The notes below the pieces were generated by a model that saw nothing but the letters and a program-made list of their open reading frames with translations, ran no database searches and was not told the origin of the DNA. The position numbers were made by a program, and so were the translations under genes. Below are positions 41,829 to 53,239 of a DNA stretch of 64,000 bases, piece after piece (the first letter of the stretch is position 1; each line of letters begins with the position of its first letter). The stretch lies in NCBI GenBank assembly GCA_028571685.1, contig CM053152.1, positions 21,584,001 through 21,648,000 of the forward strand, written 5' to 3'. This DNA comes from Heterohyrax brucei. Its lineage: Eukaryota; Chordata; Mammalia; Hyracoidea; Procaviidae.

Positions 41829-42399
41829 AAAATTGGGTTTTATTTTTCTTGTTGAGGTTTTGCAGTACCTTATAGATTATGGAGATTACATGCTGATCAT
41901 ATTCTTGGCTGCCCCCCAATTTTTCCCAGTCTGTTGGTAGTCTTTTTACTCTTTTGATAAAATCTTTGGATGAGCATAAGTGTTTGATTTTTAGGAATTT
42001 GCATTTATCTTTTGTCTCTTCTCGTGTTTGTGCATTACTGGTAATATTTTGTAGTCTGTTTATGCCATGTATTAGTGCTCACAGTAGTCTACCAATTTTT
42101 ACTTCCATGACCTTTTTTTTAATTGTTTCTTTATTTTTTAACAATTACAATAAAATAATAAAATTTCTAACATCTATCAATTATCTCATCTATGATAAAC
42201 CCTCAGCCCCAACCCACCCATGTAGCCAATGCATTCATTTTCTTCTGTGGATAATTCTCTTGTTAAGTCCTTATAATAGGGGTCTCATACAAAATTTGTC
42301 CTTTTGATACTGATTAATTTCACTCACCATGATCTCTTCCAAATGAGACCATGGCATGAGATGTGTTCTAAAATTGTTGTTTTTTTAATCATAGCATAG

Positions 42400-45300
42400 T
42401 GTTCCACTGAGTATATGTACCATAGTTTGCTTATCCGTTTATCTGTTGATGGACATCAGGGTTGATTCCAACTTTTTGCTATTGTGGACTGTGCTGGAAC
42501 AAACATTCGTGTACATGTGTCTGTTCATGTGACAACCTTTGTTTCTGAAGGATGAATTCTGAGCAGTGGAATTACAGCATCAAGTGGTATATCTATCTCC
42601 AACTTTTTAAGGAAGCACCAGACTGTTTTCCTAAGAGGTTGTACTATTTTGCAATCACACCAGCAGTGTAGAAGAATTCAAATTTCTCCACAGCCTCTCC
42701 AGCCATTTGTTGTTTTGTACTTTTTGGTTCGTGGCCAACTTCGTTAGGGTGAGATGATACCTCATAATGATCATGAGCAATTCTGCATGTGTCATTTGGC
42801 TGCCTGGATATCCTCTTTAGAGATATGTCTGTCCATCTCTTTGGCCCATCACTTAATTGGATTATTTATCCTTTTCTTGTTGATATTTTGTAATACATTA
42901 TAGATTAGGGAGATCAGACATTGGTCTGACATAGAGTTGCCAAATATTTTTTCCTATTCTGTAGGTAGTCCTTTAGTTCTTTTGATGAAGTCTTTGGATG
43001 AGCAAGTGTTTGATACTTAGTAATTCCCATTTATCTATTTTCTCTTCTGTTGAACATGCTTTGTTTGTCAGATTTTGAAGTCTGTCTACACTTGGCTGGC
43101 TTGGCTACATTGTGTATTAAAACTTCCATTGTTGATCCTATTTTATCTTGGATGAGCTTTATTGTTTTAGATTTTATGTTTAGGTCTTTTATCCAATTTG
43201 AGTTGGCTTTTGTAGAAGGTGTGAGATATGAGTCTTGTTTCAGTTTTTTGCAGATGGATATCGAAGTTTGCCAGCAAGATTTGTTAAAGAGAATGTTCTT
43301 ACTCCAGTTCAAAATCTTAGAGCCTTTGTCAAATATCAGCTTTTCATAGGAGGATGGTAGTATCTCTGGGGTCTCTACTCTGTTCCATTGGTCTATATGT
43401 CTCTTTTTGTACCAGTACCAGGCTGTTTTGACAACTGTGGCAATGTAATAGGTTCTAAAGTCAGGTCATGAGAGGCGTCCCAGTGTGTTCTTCTTCTTCA
43501 GTAGTTCTTTACTTATCTGAGGTTTCTTCTCTGCCCAAAGATGATGATTTCTTTCTCCATCTATTAAAAAATGTTGCTGGAATTTGTATTGGGATTGCGT
43601 TATATAAGTAGATGCCTTTGGGCAAAATAGACATTTTCACAATGTTGAGTCTTCCCATCCATGCACAGTGTAGATTACTCCACTTATGTAAGTCTCTCCT
43701 AGTTTCTTGTGGTAAGGTCTTGTAGTTTTCTTTGTAAAGATCTCTTATTTCTTTAGCTAGATTTATTCCTAGGTATTTTATCTTCTTGGTAGCTGTGGTA
43801 AATGCAATTGATTTGGTGATTTCTTCTTTAATAATCTCACCATTGGTATAAAGGAATCCTACTGATTTACTTATGTTTATCTTGTATCTCTATAGTTTGT
43901 TGAACTCTTCTATTAGTTCCAATAGTTTACTTATGGGTTTCCTTGGATTCTCTGTATAAACAATCCTATCATCTGCAAAGAGGGAGATTTTTACTTCTTC
44001 ATTGCCAATACAGATGCCCTTTATTTCTGTCTTGTCTAATTGCTCTGGCTAGAACTTCTAGCACAATGTTGAATAGAAGTGGTGAGAGCAGGTATCCTCG
44101 TCTAGTTCTCATTCTCAAAGGGAATTCTATCAGTCTTCCACCATTCAAGATGATGAAAGCAGTTGGCTTTGCATAGATGCTACCGACTGCATTGAGGAAT
44201 TTCCCCTCTATTCCTATTTTTCTGAGTTTTAAGCATGAGTGGGTGTTGAACTTTGTCAAATGTCTTTTCTGCGTCAATTGGCAAAATCAGGTGACTCTTA
44301 TCTTTTATGCTACTAACGTGGTTGATTACATTAGTTGTTTTTCTGATGTTGAACAAGCCTTGCATCCCTGGAATGAAACCAACTTGATCACGTTGAATGA
44401 TTTTTTTTTTTAATATGCTGTTGAATTGTACTGGCTAGAATTTTTTGAAGATATTTGCATCTAGGTTCATGAGTGATATTGGTCTGTAATTTTCTTTTTT
44501 TGTGGGATCTTTCCCTGGCTTCGGTATTAGGGTTATACTGGCTTCATAGAATGAATTTGGGAGTATTCCATCCCTTTCTATGGTGTGAAATAGCCTCAGT
44601 AGTATTGGAGTTAATTCTTCTCTAAAAGTCTGGTAGAATTCCCTGGCAAAGCCATCTGGGCCAGGACTTGTTTTGGTTGGTAGATTTTTGATGACTCTTT
44701 CAATCTCTTCTTTTGTGATGGATTTATTAAGATGACCTACTTCTCCTCGTGATAATCTTGATGAGTAATATGAATCCAGAAATTTGTCCATTTCCCTTAG
44801 GTTTTCAAACCTGTTAGAGTACAGCCTTTCATAGAATTCTGTTATGATACTTTTCATTTCAGCTGGGTCTGTTGTAACATCTCCCATCTCATTTCTTAAT
44901 CAGGTTATTTGCATCTTCTGCTGTTTTTTGTTTTGTAAGTTTAGCCAATGGTTTATCAATTTTGTTGATCTTTTCAAAGAACCAGCTTTTGGTTTTGTTA
45001 AGTTTTTCAATTGTTTTTCTATTCTCTAATTCATTTAGTTCTTCTCTAATCCTTATAATCTGTTTCCTTCTGGTGCCCGAGGGGTTCTTCTGTTGCTCTC
45101 TTTCTACTTGTTCAAGCTGTAAGGTTAATTCTTTGATTTGGACCCTTTCTTCTTTCCAGATGTGTGCAGTTATAGCAATAAACTGACCTCTGAGCACTGC
45201 TTTTTCTATATCCCATAGATTCTGGCAGGATGTGTTTTCATTCTCACTTTAATCCATAAATTTGTTTTTTGGGCAAAGTGTTGTTCAGTTTCCATAAGTT

Positions 45301-46038
45301 TGAATTTCTACCTATGAATTTTCTGTTATTGATTTTAACTTTTATAGCTCTGTGTTCTGAGAAGACACTTTGCAGTAAATCAATGGTTTGGATTTTATAG
45401 AGAATTGTTTTATGACCTAACACATGTTCTATTCTGGGGAATGATCCATGTGCACTGGAGAAGAAGGTGTACTTATCTGCTGATGGATGAAAAGATCTGT
45501 ATATGTCAATAAGGTCAAGTTGGTTGACTGTTGCAATAAGATCTTCTGCATCTTTACTGAGCTTTTTTTCTGAATGATCTTCCCATAACTGAAAGGGGAG
45601 TGTTGAAGTCTCCAGCTATTACTGTGGAATGATCTATCTCATTTTTCAGTGTTGTCAGTATTTGTTCAGTGTGTTTAGGTGCTCTGGTATTGGGTGCATA
45701 AGTATTTAGTACTGTTAAGTCCTACTTGAGTATTGAACCTTTCAGCAATAAATAGTGACCATCTTTGTCCACAATAGTGGATTTTACATTAAAATCTATT
45801 TTATCTGAGATTAGTATTGCCACACCTGCTCTTCTTTGTGTATTGTTGCTTGATATATATTATTCCATCCTTTAATTTTCAATTTTTTAATATCTTTAAC
45901 TCTAAGGTGTGTTTCTTGTAAGCAACGTATAGACAGGTCTTGTCTTTTGATCCAGGATGTCACTTGCTGTCTCTTTACTGGAGCATTCAGTCCATTTACA
46001 TCCACTGTAATTATTGATAGATATGTGCTTAGTGCCAT
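42400..46038 (-). pseudogene. L1 ORF2, minus strand, broken
   Basis: The start codon at 46038 opens 'MALSTYLSIITVDVNGLNA', and the endonuclease N-terminus continues for 75 codons ('LQETHLRVKDIKKLKIKG'). RT pieces: 44889-45197 has '[20 protein letters not shown]'; 44435-44887 (150 codons) has '[18 protein letters not shown]' and '[18 protein letters not shown]'-like sequence; 43999-44277 and 44180-44365 have '[14 protein letters not shown]' and motif A '[15 protein letters not shown]'. Motif C is readable near 43970 as 'SLFADD'. The C-terminal segment is in 43031-43312. Frames are shifted repeatedly, so it is inactive, but catalytic Asp codons remain readable. Confidence 0.88.
43089..43107 (-). 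mobile_element. 19-bp micro-insertion of SINE tail in L1
   Basis: Other copies read 'tctgtctacgttgtgtatt'. This one reads 'tctgtctac', 'acttggctggcttgg', 'ctac', 'attgtgtatt'. Fifteen bases of the SINE end lie between 'ctac' direct repeats. Confidence 0.6.
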
Positions 46039-46462
46039 CAGTTTGATGTTTTCTTTTATGTTGATGTTTTCTATATTGCTCTTAATGTTCTGTTCTGGGG
46101 CACTCTTCTTTCTTTATAGGTTGTTTCAGTGTTGGGTTTGTGTTCATTGAGACTCCTAGATTATATTTCTTATTTTGATACAATGCACTGTTAATCTGCT
46201 TTATGGCTACATGTATTATCCCACCAGCATAGTAAGATTAAACCCGATTTTAACTACTTCATAACTCTGAAACTTCCTCTGCATCTAAAACAACTGTAAC
46301 TACTATAGAGTATCCCTCTTTTAATGTGATGGTATTATAGTTGTCATGACATGATCATAGATTCCCTTCTTATAATACTGTAGCTTTGATGAAGTTTTGT
46401 GACTTCTTTAACTGATTAGAATTTTGGATGAAGTGTTCTGAATTGTCACCTAAAACATACAT

Positions 46463-47152
46463 TTAGGAAAGAGCTTCTTTCAATATTTCATGTAATTTTG
46501 GTTTAGTTTTTATGAAGCCTCTAAATTTCTCTTTATATTCAGAAGTCTTAATTGCGCCATGGTATTTCATAGACAACTTTGCAGGATAAATAATTCTAGG
46601 ATGGAATTTTTTCTCATTCAGGGCTTTAAATGTGTCTGCCCACTGTTTTCTAGCCAGCATTGCTCTAGCAGAAAAGTCGGATGAAAGCCTACAGGGCTTC
46701 CCTCAGAGTGTTAGTTTTGCTTTGACTGTTGCTGCCTTCAGAAGCATCTGTTTATGTTTTAGCTTATAGAGCTTGATTATAATATACCTTGGCATCTTTC
46801 TTTTGAGTTTAGCTTCTGCAGTGTTCAATAAACACCTTGGATACCTATGTTCTCTTTGCTCATAATCTCAGGAAAGTTTCTGTCAGCATCTCTATAGCAA
46901 TACTCTCTATATTGTCATTAATCCCCCCTTGTTCAGGAACTCCAATTAAATGTAAATTACTCCTCTTCATGGAGTCCCACGTGTTTCTTAAAGCTTCTTT
47001 ATTTTTCTTATTTCTTTCTCTGATTTCACCTCATAAATGCTGGTGTCAGTTACTCTGTCTTCTAGGTCACTGAGTCTAACTTCCGTCTGTTCAATTCTAC
47101 TCTTTTAGCTTTGGATAGAATTATCTAATTCTGTAATTTTGTTATTGATCAG
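46463..47152 (-). pseudogene. L1 ORF1, C-terminal two thirds, minus strand
   Basis: A 65-codon minus frame (46463-46660) is the C-terminal domain: 'MLARKQWADTFKALNEKKF', 'RIIYPAKLSMKY', 'IKTKPKLHEILKEALS'. Upstream, in broken frames, lie the RRM-like region (46700-46850) and the coiled coil (46950-47152). The N-terminal part is not present. Confidence 0.8.
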
Positions 47153-47706
47153 GTAGACTGTTGAGGGTGGAAGACTCTGCTTATTCGGTGGCAAAGAGGC
47201 TGCTCTGCTTATGGAGAAACTGGGCTGTCAGCCAGCCCTGCAATGTTAGTGAGAGAAGAGTGGGAGGAAAAGCTGCCAGCCCTCTCAACAGACAGATTTC
47301 CAGGCAAATACATAGGCTTCTCAGCCTTAAATGTAAACTGCACTTCTATGTGGAGAGCTGTCCAGGTGCTGAACTGGGAGCTGGGAACTGTTCAAAACTC
47401 TGGCCTGAAAAGACAGTCAGGAGAAGCAGACTCTCCCTGCCAGCTGATAATGAAAGTACATTACTGGCCGTTTGCGGAAGCTGCAGTTCTCCAATACAGT
47501 GAAACAGCATAAGGGGAGGTCAAACTGCCACTGGGTCATTTTTAAGAGGGGACGATTAGTCTGATACTGGTGCCTAGTCAAATATGCTAGGTCCTAGGGC
47601 TCACTAAATGTTCAATGCTCCATATAAATATCATCAGGCCTTAGTTCTCAAAGAAAAATGAGAAGACGTCTGTTTACTCCATCATCTTTTAAGAGAATCT
47701 CTTCCA
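47153..47706. other. Non-L1 sequence joined to the L1 ORF1 end
   Basis: From 'actgttgagggtggaagac' on, the sequence no longer matches the other L1 copies. It is GC-richer up to 47520. Overlapping plus frames (113 codons at 47161-47502, 89 at 47243-47512) have no known domain. It may be a subfamily-specific 5' leader of the L1 at 42112 or flanking DNA between two L1s. Confidence 0.45.
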
Positions 47707-50151
47707 TGATCTTTATTGTTTTAGATTTAGGTGTTTGATCCATTTTGAGTTAGTTTTTGTGCATACTGTGAGATGTGGTTCTTGTTTCATATTTTTGTAG
47801 ATGGAGTTCCAGTTTCACTAACAACATTTGTTGAAGAGACTGATTTTCCCCCAGTTCATGGACTTTGGGCCTTTGTCAAATGTCAGCTGCTCATATGAGG
47901 ATGGTGTTATATCTGTTCCATTGATCTGTGCATCCATTTTTGTACCAGTACGAGGCAGTTCTGACTACTATGGAAGTGTAATAAGTTCTAAGGTCAGGTA
48001 GTGTCAGGTCTCCCACTTTGTTTTTCTTCTTCAGTAATGCTTTACTTATCCAGGGCTTCTTTTCTTTCTATATGAAGTTGGTGATTTCTTTTTCAATCTC
48101 ATTAAAAAAATCATTGGAATTTGTATTCGGATTGCATTGTATCTGTGGATGGCTTTGGGAAGAATAGACATTTTTATGGTGTTAAGTCTTCCTTTCCATG
48201 ATCAAGGTAAGTTTCTCCACTTATGTAGGTCTCTTTTGGTTTTTTACAGTAGAATCTAATAATTTTCTTTGTAAAAGTCTTTTACATCTCTGGTTAGGTT
48301 TATTCCTAGGTATTTTATCTTCTTGAGGGCTAATTGTAAATGGTTGTGATTTGGTGATTTCTTCTTTGATGATCTCTTTGTTGGTATAAAGGAACTCCAT
48401 TAGTTTACTTATGTTTTTCATATATTCTGATCCCATGCCGAACTCTTTTATTAGTTCCAGTAATCTTTTTTTTGTGTGTGGATTCTTTAGGATATTCTGT
48501 GCATAAGATCATATCGTAGGCAAACAGAGATACTTTTACTTCTTCCTAGCTAATGTGGCTGCCCTTTGTTTCTTTAACTTGTCTGATTGCTCTGGTTGAA
48601 ACCCCCAGCACAATAGAAGTGGTGACAAGGGGCATGCTTGTCTGATGCCCACTTTCAAGGAGAATGCTTTCAGTCTCTCTCCATTTAGGATGATGTTGGC
48701 TGTTGGCTTTGCATAGATGACCCTTATAATGCTGAGGAATTTCCCTTCCATTTCTGTTTGAGTTTTTAACATGAATGGGTGTTAGACTTTTTCAGATACC
48801 CTTGCAGCATCAGTTGATAAAATAAAGTGATTATTATCTTTTATTTATGTGGTTGACTATATTAACAGTTTTTCTAATGTTGAACCATCCCTGTGTCCGT
48901 GTTATGAATTCTATTTGGTCATGGTGAATAATTTTTTTTTTTTAATATGTTGTTGAATTCTATTGGCTAGAATTTTGTTGAGGATTTTTGCATCTAAGTT
49001 CATGAGAGGTCTTGGTCTGTAATTTTCTTTTTTTGTGCTATGTTTACCTGTTTTTTGTATCAAGGTTATTCTGGCTTCATAAAATGCATTTGTGAGTATT
49101 ACATCCTTTTCTATGTTGTGAAATACCTTAAATAACTGTGGTGTTAACTCTTCTCTAAAAATTTGGTAGAATTCTCCAGTGAAGCCATCTGGGCCATGAC
49201 TCTGTTTGGTTGGGAGTTTTCAAATTACATTTTTAATTTCTTGTGTGATAGGTTTATTAACCTTTTCTATTTCTATTTGTGTTAGTTTTGGTAGGTAGTG
49301 TGTTTCTAGAAATTTGTCATTTTTTCTCTAGGTTTCCAAACTTCTTAGAGTGCAGTTTTTCATAGTATTCTGTTATGATTCTTTTAATTTCAGTTGGGTC
49401 CATTGTGATATAATCCATGTCATGTCTTATTTGAGTTATTTGCATTCTCTCCTGTTTTTCTTTTGTTAGTTTGGCTGATAGTTTGTTGATTTTGTTGGTC
49501 TGTTAAAAAAACTAGCTTTTGGTCCTGTTAACTCTCTCAGTTGTTTTAATAGTCTCTAATTCATTTAGTTCTGTTCTAATTTTTAATTATCTGTTTTCTC
49601 CTAGTGCTTGTGGGCTTCCTTCACTGCTCTGGTTCTACTTTTCAAGTTAATTCTTTTATTTGGGCCCTTTTTTCTTTTAGGTTGTGTGCATTTGTTGAGA
49701 TAAATTGACCTCTGAACACTGCTTTTGATGTAGTTTTGTTCTCATTTGGTTCTATGCATTTCTTTGTTCCATCCTTGATTTCATCCATAACCTAGAAGTT
49801 TTTGAGCATGTGTTTGATTTTTTTTCCCCTTGCCTTTTCTGGTATTGATTTAGACTTTTATGGCTTTACTGTCTGAGAAGATCCTTTACAATATTTCAGT
49901 GCTTTGCATTTGGTTGACTTGCTTTATGGTCTAATATGTAGTCTACTCTGGAGAAAGTTTCACTTGCATTAGAAAAGAAGGTATATGTGTTTGTTGTTTG
50001 TGTGGAGTGTTCTGTGTATGTCTGTGACGATGAGTTGGTTGATTGTGACATTAAGAGCATTTCTGTCTTTGCTGAGCTTTTTTTCTGGTTGTTCCAGAGA
50101 AAAGATGGTGTTGAAGTCTTCTATTATTGTGGAACTATCTATCTCCTTTTC

Positions 50152-50675
50152 TGTTTTAGTCAGCTAGGGCTACTCTAACAGAAATACCACCGAGTGGATA
50201 GCTATAACAAAGGAAGGTTTATTCTTACATAGTCTGGTAGGCTGCAAGTCCATACGCAGGGTGTCTACTCCAGGGGAAGGCTTTCCCCCTTGTTGGCTCT
50301 GGAGGAAAGTCTGGTATTGCATCAGTCTTTGTCCAGGGAACATCCTGGCACGGGAACCTCAGGTCTGAAGGACGCACTCTTCTCCCGGTGCTGCTTGCTT
50401 GATGGTAGAGGTTCCCAATTCTCTGCTTGCTTCTCTTTCCTTTGATCTCTTGCAGGCTGAAAGGATTAAGGGTGGGTCAACCCATACTCCAGGAAAACTC
50501 CCTTTATAGCAGAGCAGGGAAGTAATCCTATGAAGGAATTTACAGCCCCACGCTAATCCTTTAACATACAGTTTAGGGAAACCACAAAATGGAGGACAGT
50601 CACAAGATACTGGGAATCATGTCCAAGCCACATGGCTACACATGTTTTGGGGGGGACACAATTCAACCCATGACA
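50152..50675 (-). mobile_element. Solo MaLR LTR in the L1, with 5-bp TSD
   Basis: It begins 'tgttttagtcagctagggct' and ends 'acaattcaacccatgaca', i.e. TG...CA in reverse orientation. Typical interior words are 'ggtttattcttacatagtct' and 'tgttttgggggggacac'. Flanks 'ttttc' (50147-50151) and 'ctttc' (50676-50680) suit a 5-bp ERVL-type TSD with one change. L1 endonuclease-region sequence resumes on both sides. Length 524 bp. Confidence 0.9.
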
Positions 50676-51288
50676 CTTTCCAATGCTGTTAGAGAGTTTG
50701 TTTGACATATTTAGAAGCTCTATTGTTGGGTGTATAAATATTTAATATGGTTATGTCTTTTTGATGTATTGACTCTTTAAGTAATATATAGTGACCTTCC
50801 TTGTCCACCCTGGTGGATTTTGCTTTAAATTCTATTTTATGCTCTTTTGTGCATGTTGTCCATATAGTTAGCTTGGTATACATTTTTCCAACCTTTGAAT
50901 TTCAGTTTGTTTGTATCTTTAAGTCTAAGGTGTGTCTCTTGTAAGCTGCATATATATGGGTAATGCTTTTTAATCTATTCTGCTACTATGTGTCTTTTTA
51001 TTGGTGCATTTAAACCATTTGAATGTAATTACTGACAATTTAGTGTTGTCATTTTGGTGACTTTTTGGTGTGCTGTTGACAGCTTCTTTGTTCCACTTAA
51101 TTTTATATGCTCAGTAATTTTTCTTTTCATACTTTACACTGTTGGTTTTATATCCACTGAGAATTCTTGATTTTGTTTCTTGTTATGATGTGTGGGATTG
51201 TTAACTTCCCTGGTGGTTACCTTGATGCCAAGCCAGCCAACCCGTAATGTTCTAAATTTAAACCAGTCTTTAAGACTTCTTCTTTAGG

Positions 51289-51315
51289 ATCCGACTCGAC
51301 GGTCCTTGGCTGGTT
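51289..51315 (+). mobile_element. Micro-insertion of AfroSINE tail
   Basis: 'ggatccgactcgacggtcct' followed by 'tggctgg' is the end of the SINE subtype, in the L1 spacer between ORF1 and ORF2. Confidence 0.65.
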
Positions 51316-51549
51316 TTAATCTTAAAGATCTATGAATACATTAATTTTTCCTCTTTTGGTATAATATTGTCCACATTTGCATGCTGAGGTCTCTGTTTTC
51401 CTATTTTTAGTAATTTAGTAACTACTATTTCTAGGTTTTAGCTTTGGTTTATTTTTATGAGTTCCCTATCCATGTTAATATCTAGATGCTCAGTCCTGAA
51501 CTGTATCCTTCAATACTTATCCAATATTATTGATTTTCTGATCAATTAA

Positions 51550-52450
51550 CTGCCTTCAGTGTTTCTTGTAATTTTCATTTATTTTTGCAAAATCTCTAAA
51601 CTTCTGTTTATCTGGGAATGTCCTAATTTTGCCATCATATTTGAGAGACAATTTTTCAGGATATATAATTCTTGGAAGTGTTTTTCCTTCTAGTCTTTGT
51701 ACGTGTCATCGCATTTCCTTCTTGCCACTGTGGTTTCTGTTGAGTAATCTGTTGAGTAATCAGTCTTAATGACTCTCCTCTGTGTACCATTTTTTGTTTA
51801 AGCCTAGCTGCCTTTAGAATCATCTCCTTATCTTTAGTTCTGTTAAGCATGTTGATGATATCTCTTGGTGTCTTTATTTTGGGATCTATCTTGTACAGAA
51901 TTTGATGAGCATCTTGGATAGATATCTTCTCATCTTTCTTGGTATCAGAAAAGTTTTCCATCAAGGTATCTCCAACAATTCTCTCTGTGTGTTCTGTTAG
52001 CCTCCCCCATTCTGATATTGCAGTCATTCATGAATTACTCCTCTTGATAAAAGACAAGTGCTGTCGAGTCGGTTTTAGAGTTCCACATAACTCTTTGTAA
52101 TTCTTTATTTTTTTAAAAAATTCTTTTATCTGAATTTTCCTCATGTATGCTTTATTGTTAGTCTGACTAATTCTGCATTCCATTGTCTCAATTCTGCTCC
52201 TTTGACTTCCTATTGAATTGTCTACTTTTGTGATTTTATTGTTAACCTGCTGAATTTCAGATCATTGTTGCTCCAGCATTTCTTGCAGCCTGTTTAATTT
52301 TTCAGTATGCTCTGTAGCCCTTTGCCTAGTCTCTTTTCTAATATCTTCCAGAACTCTAACCATTACTTTTTTCTATTCTATCTCTGATAATTGCAGGAAG
52401 TCTTCTTCTACTGGAAAAGTTTTTAGTTCTTTGTTTTGGTAGTTTTCTAA
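51550..52450 (-). pseudogene. L1 ORF1 of the older copy
   Basis: A 123-codon minus frame (51656-52027) holds the RRM-like domain: 'ERIVGDTLMENFSDTKKDEK', 'SIQDAHQILYKIDPKIKTPR', 'KAARLKQKMVHRGESLRL'. The coiled-coil part lies to the right in broken frames. No intact ORF1p is possible. Confidence 0.85.
52049..52069 (-). mobile_element. Micro-insertion of AfroSINE tail in ORF1
   Basis: 'acaagtgctgtcgagtcggt' lies between 'ctcctcttgat' and 'agagttccacata', which are adjacent in the related L1 ('ctcctcttcatggagtccca', 46957). So 20-35 bp were added here. Confidence 0.65.
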
Positions 52451-52600
52451 GGCCATGTTGGTCTGCTTGTTTAAATGATTAGAAATTGATTACTGTCTGT
52501 GAGCCATCAGAAAATTGTTGTAATTTATTTGTTTATTGTATTCTAATTTGTACATCTTTCTTTTAAATTTAGTTTTGTGTGTCCAAATGTTTTTGTCATT

Positions 52601-53239
52601 TGAGCTAAATTGATTATTGCAGCCTCGAAAATTCCAATGTCCTGTCACTGGATGGTTACATATGTGAATGGGCTGAGAAAGATAGAAATCCGGCAGAAAT
52701 TTTTTTCTTCTCCTTACTTTGTTTCTCTCTCCAAGTCCAGGAGAATAACCCAGGACATGGGTGTAAGATGTCCCACTTCCAGCCCAGGAAGTGTGTCAGA
52801 GTTTAGAGCCTATTGCTGAGGTGGGGAACAAGAGAGAAATCAGCGAGGAGGGAAGATTTTAATTCTGCAAGAATTCGCAGGCACTTAGCTTATGAAAGTC
52901 AGGTGAAAGTCCTCTTTGGTTCAGTAGGTGCAACTGTTCAAAGCTCAACTTTCCCTCTAAGAAAGATGTGCTCTGCTCACAGTGCTGTTGCTCTGTTCAG
53001 TCTCTCACAGGAATGCTGCAGCTCTGCTTGACTGGCTGAAGCTGGTCCTTCTGAGGGATGCAGATTTAAATCTGGCCAAGATAGTCTCTGGACCTGCTTT
53101 GTCCTCCCTGTCAACCAGTCCTATCTCTCAGCTTGCCACCAGGTACTCAAGACTCTTAGAATGTCTCACATAATCCATTCGGTTGTTTTTCTGGTTCTTT
53201 ATTGTTAGAAGGATCAGAAAATACCTGTGGCTGTTCTGC
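52601..53239. other. Possible L1 5' region or single-copy DNA
   Basis: Less AT-rich than the L1 body, with short opposing frames lacking domains. It could be the 5' UTR of the L1 at 47707, but there is no second copy here to compare. Confidence 0.35.

Larger units (their letters stand above)
39449..42105 (-). mobile_element. Old L1: proximal 3' UTR and ORF2 C-terminal part
   Basis: This is the continuation of the L1 begun at 27664-28286. It covers 'gatgccactcaccaaggtgg', 'tagttgtcccctgaaacaat', then reversed ORF2 C-terminal sequence ('tattccaagcagtgagattg', 'gtgagatggcatctcattgt', 'ttgataaaatctttggatga'), ending near 42105. It is interrupted by two plus-strand L1 tails (40129-40468 and 40752-41828), so its own length here is about 1.2 kb. 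It is 5'-truncated and inactive. Confidence 0.85.
42112..47152 (-). mobile_element. Long minus-strand L1, ~5 kb, short 3' UTR
   Basis: From the T-rich tail at 42112 the reversed element runs through a short (~300 bp) 3' UTR, all of ORF2 (ATG at 46038), the spacer and ORF1 (C-terminus at 46463). Homology ends at about 47152 ('attgatcaggtag'), the same ORF1 position at which the L1 at 19053 begins. It lacks the ~0.9-kb 3' UTR block present in the other copies, suggesting a different, older subfamily. A SINE-tail micro-insertion is at 43089. Confidence 0.9.
47707..52600 (-). mobile_element. Long minus-strand L1, 3'-end missing, host of an LTR
   Basis: Reversed ORF2 begins in its C-terminal third at 47707 ('tttattgttttagatttagg') with no 3' UTR. 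It runs through RT (fragments 48221-48436, 48536-48772; '[18 protein letters not shown]'), endonuclease (50689-50883; 'KSTRVDKEGHYILLKESIHQ') to the ORF2 start near 51053, then ORF1 (51550-52450). It is more diverged from the other L1s than they are from each other, so it is the oldest of the long copies. It is interrupted by a solo LTR at 50152 and two SINE-tail micro-insertions. All frames are broken. Confidence 0.88.

Noticed and set aside
51289-51315. The repeated 'actcgacggca' words as a host regulatory motif or palindromic site
   Set aside because: They match the end of AfroSINEs, and where an empty homologue is available they are insertions.
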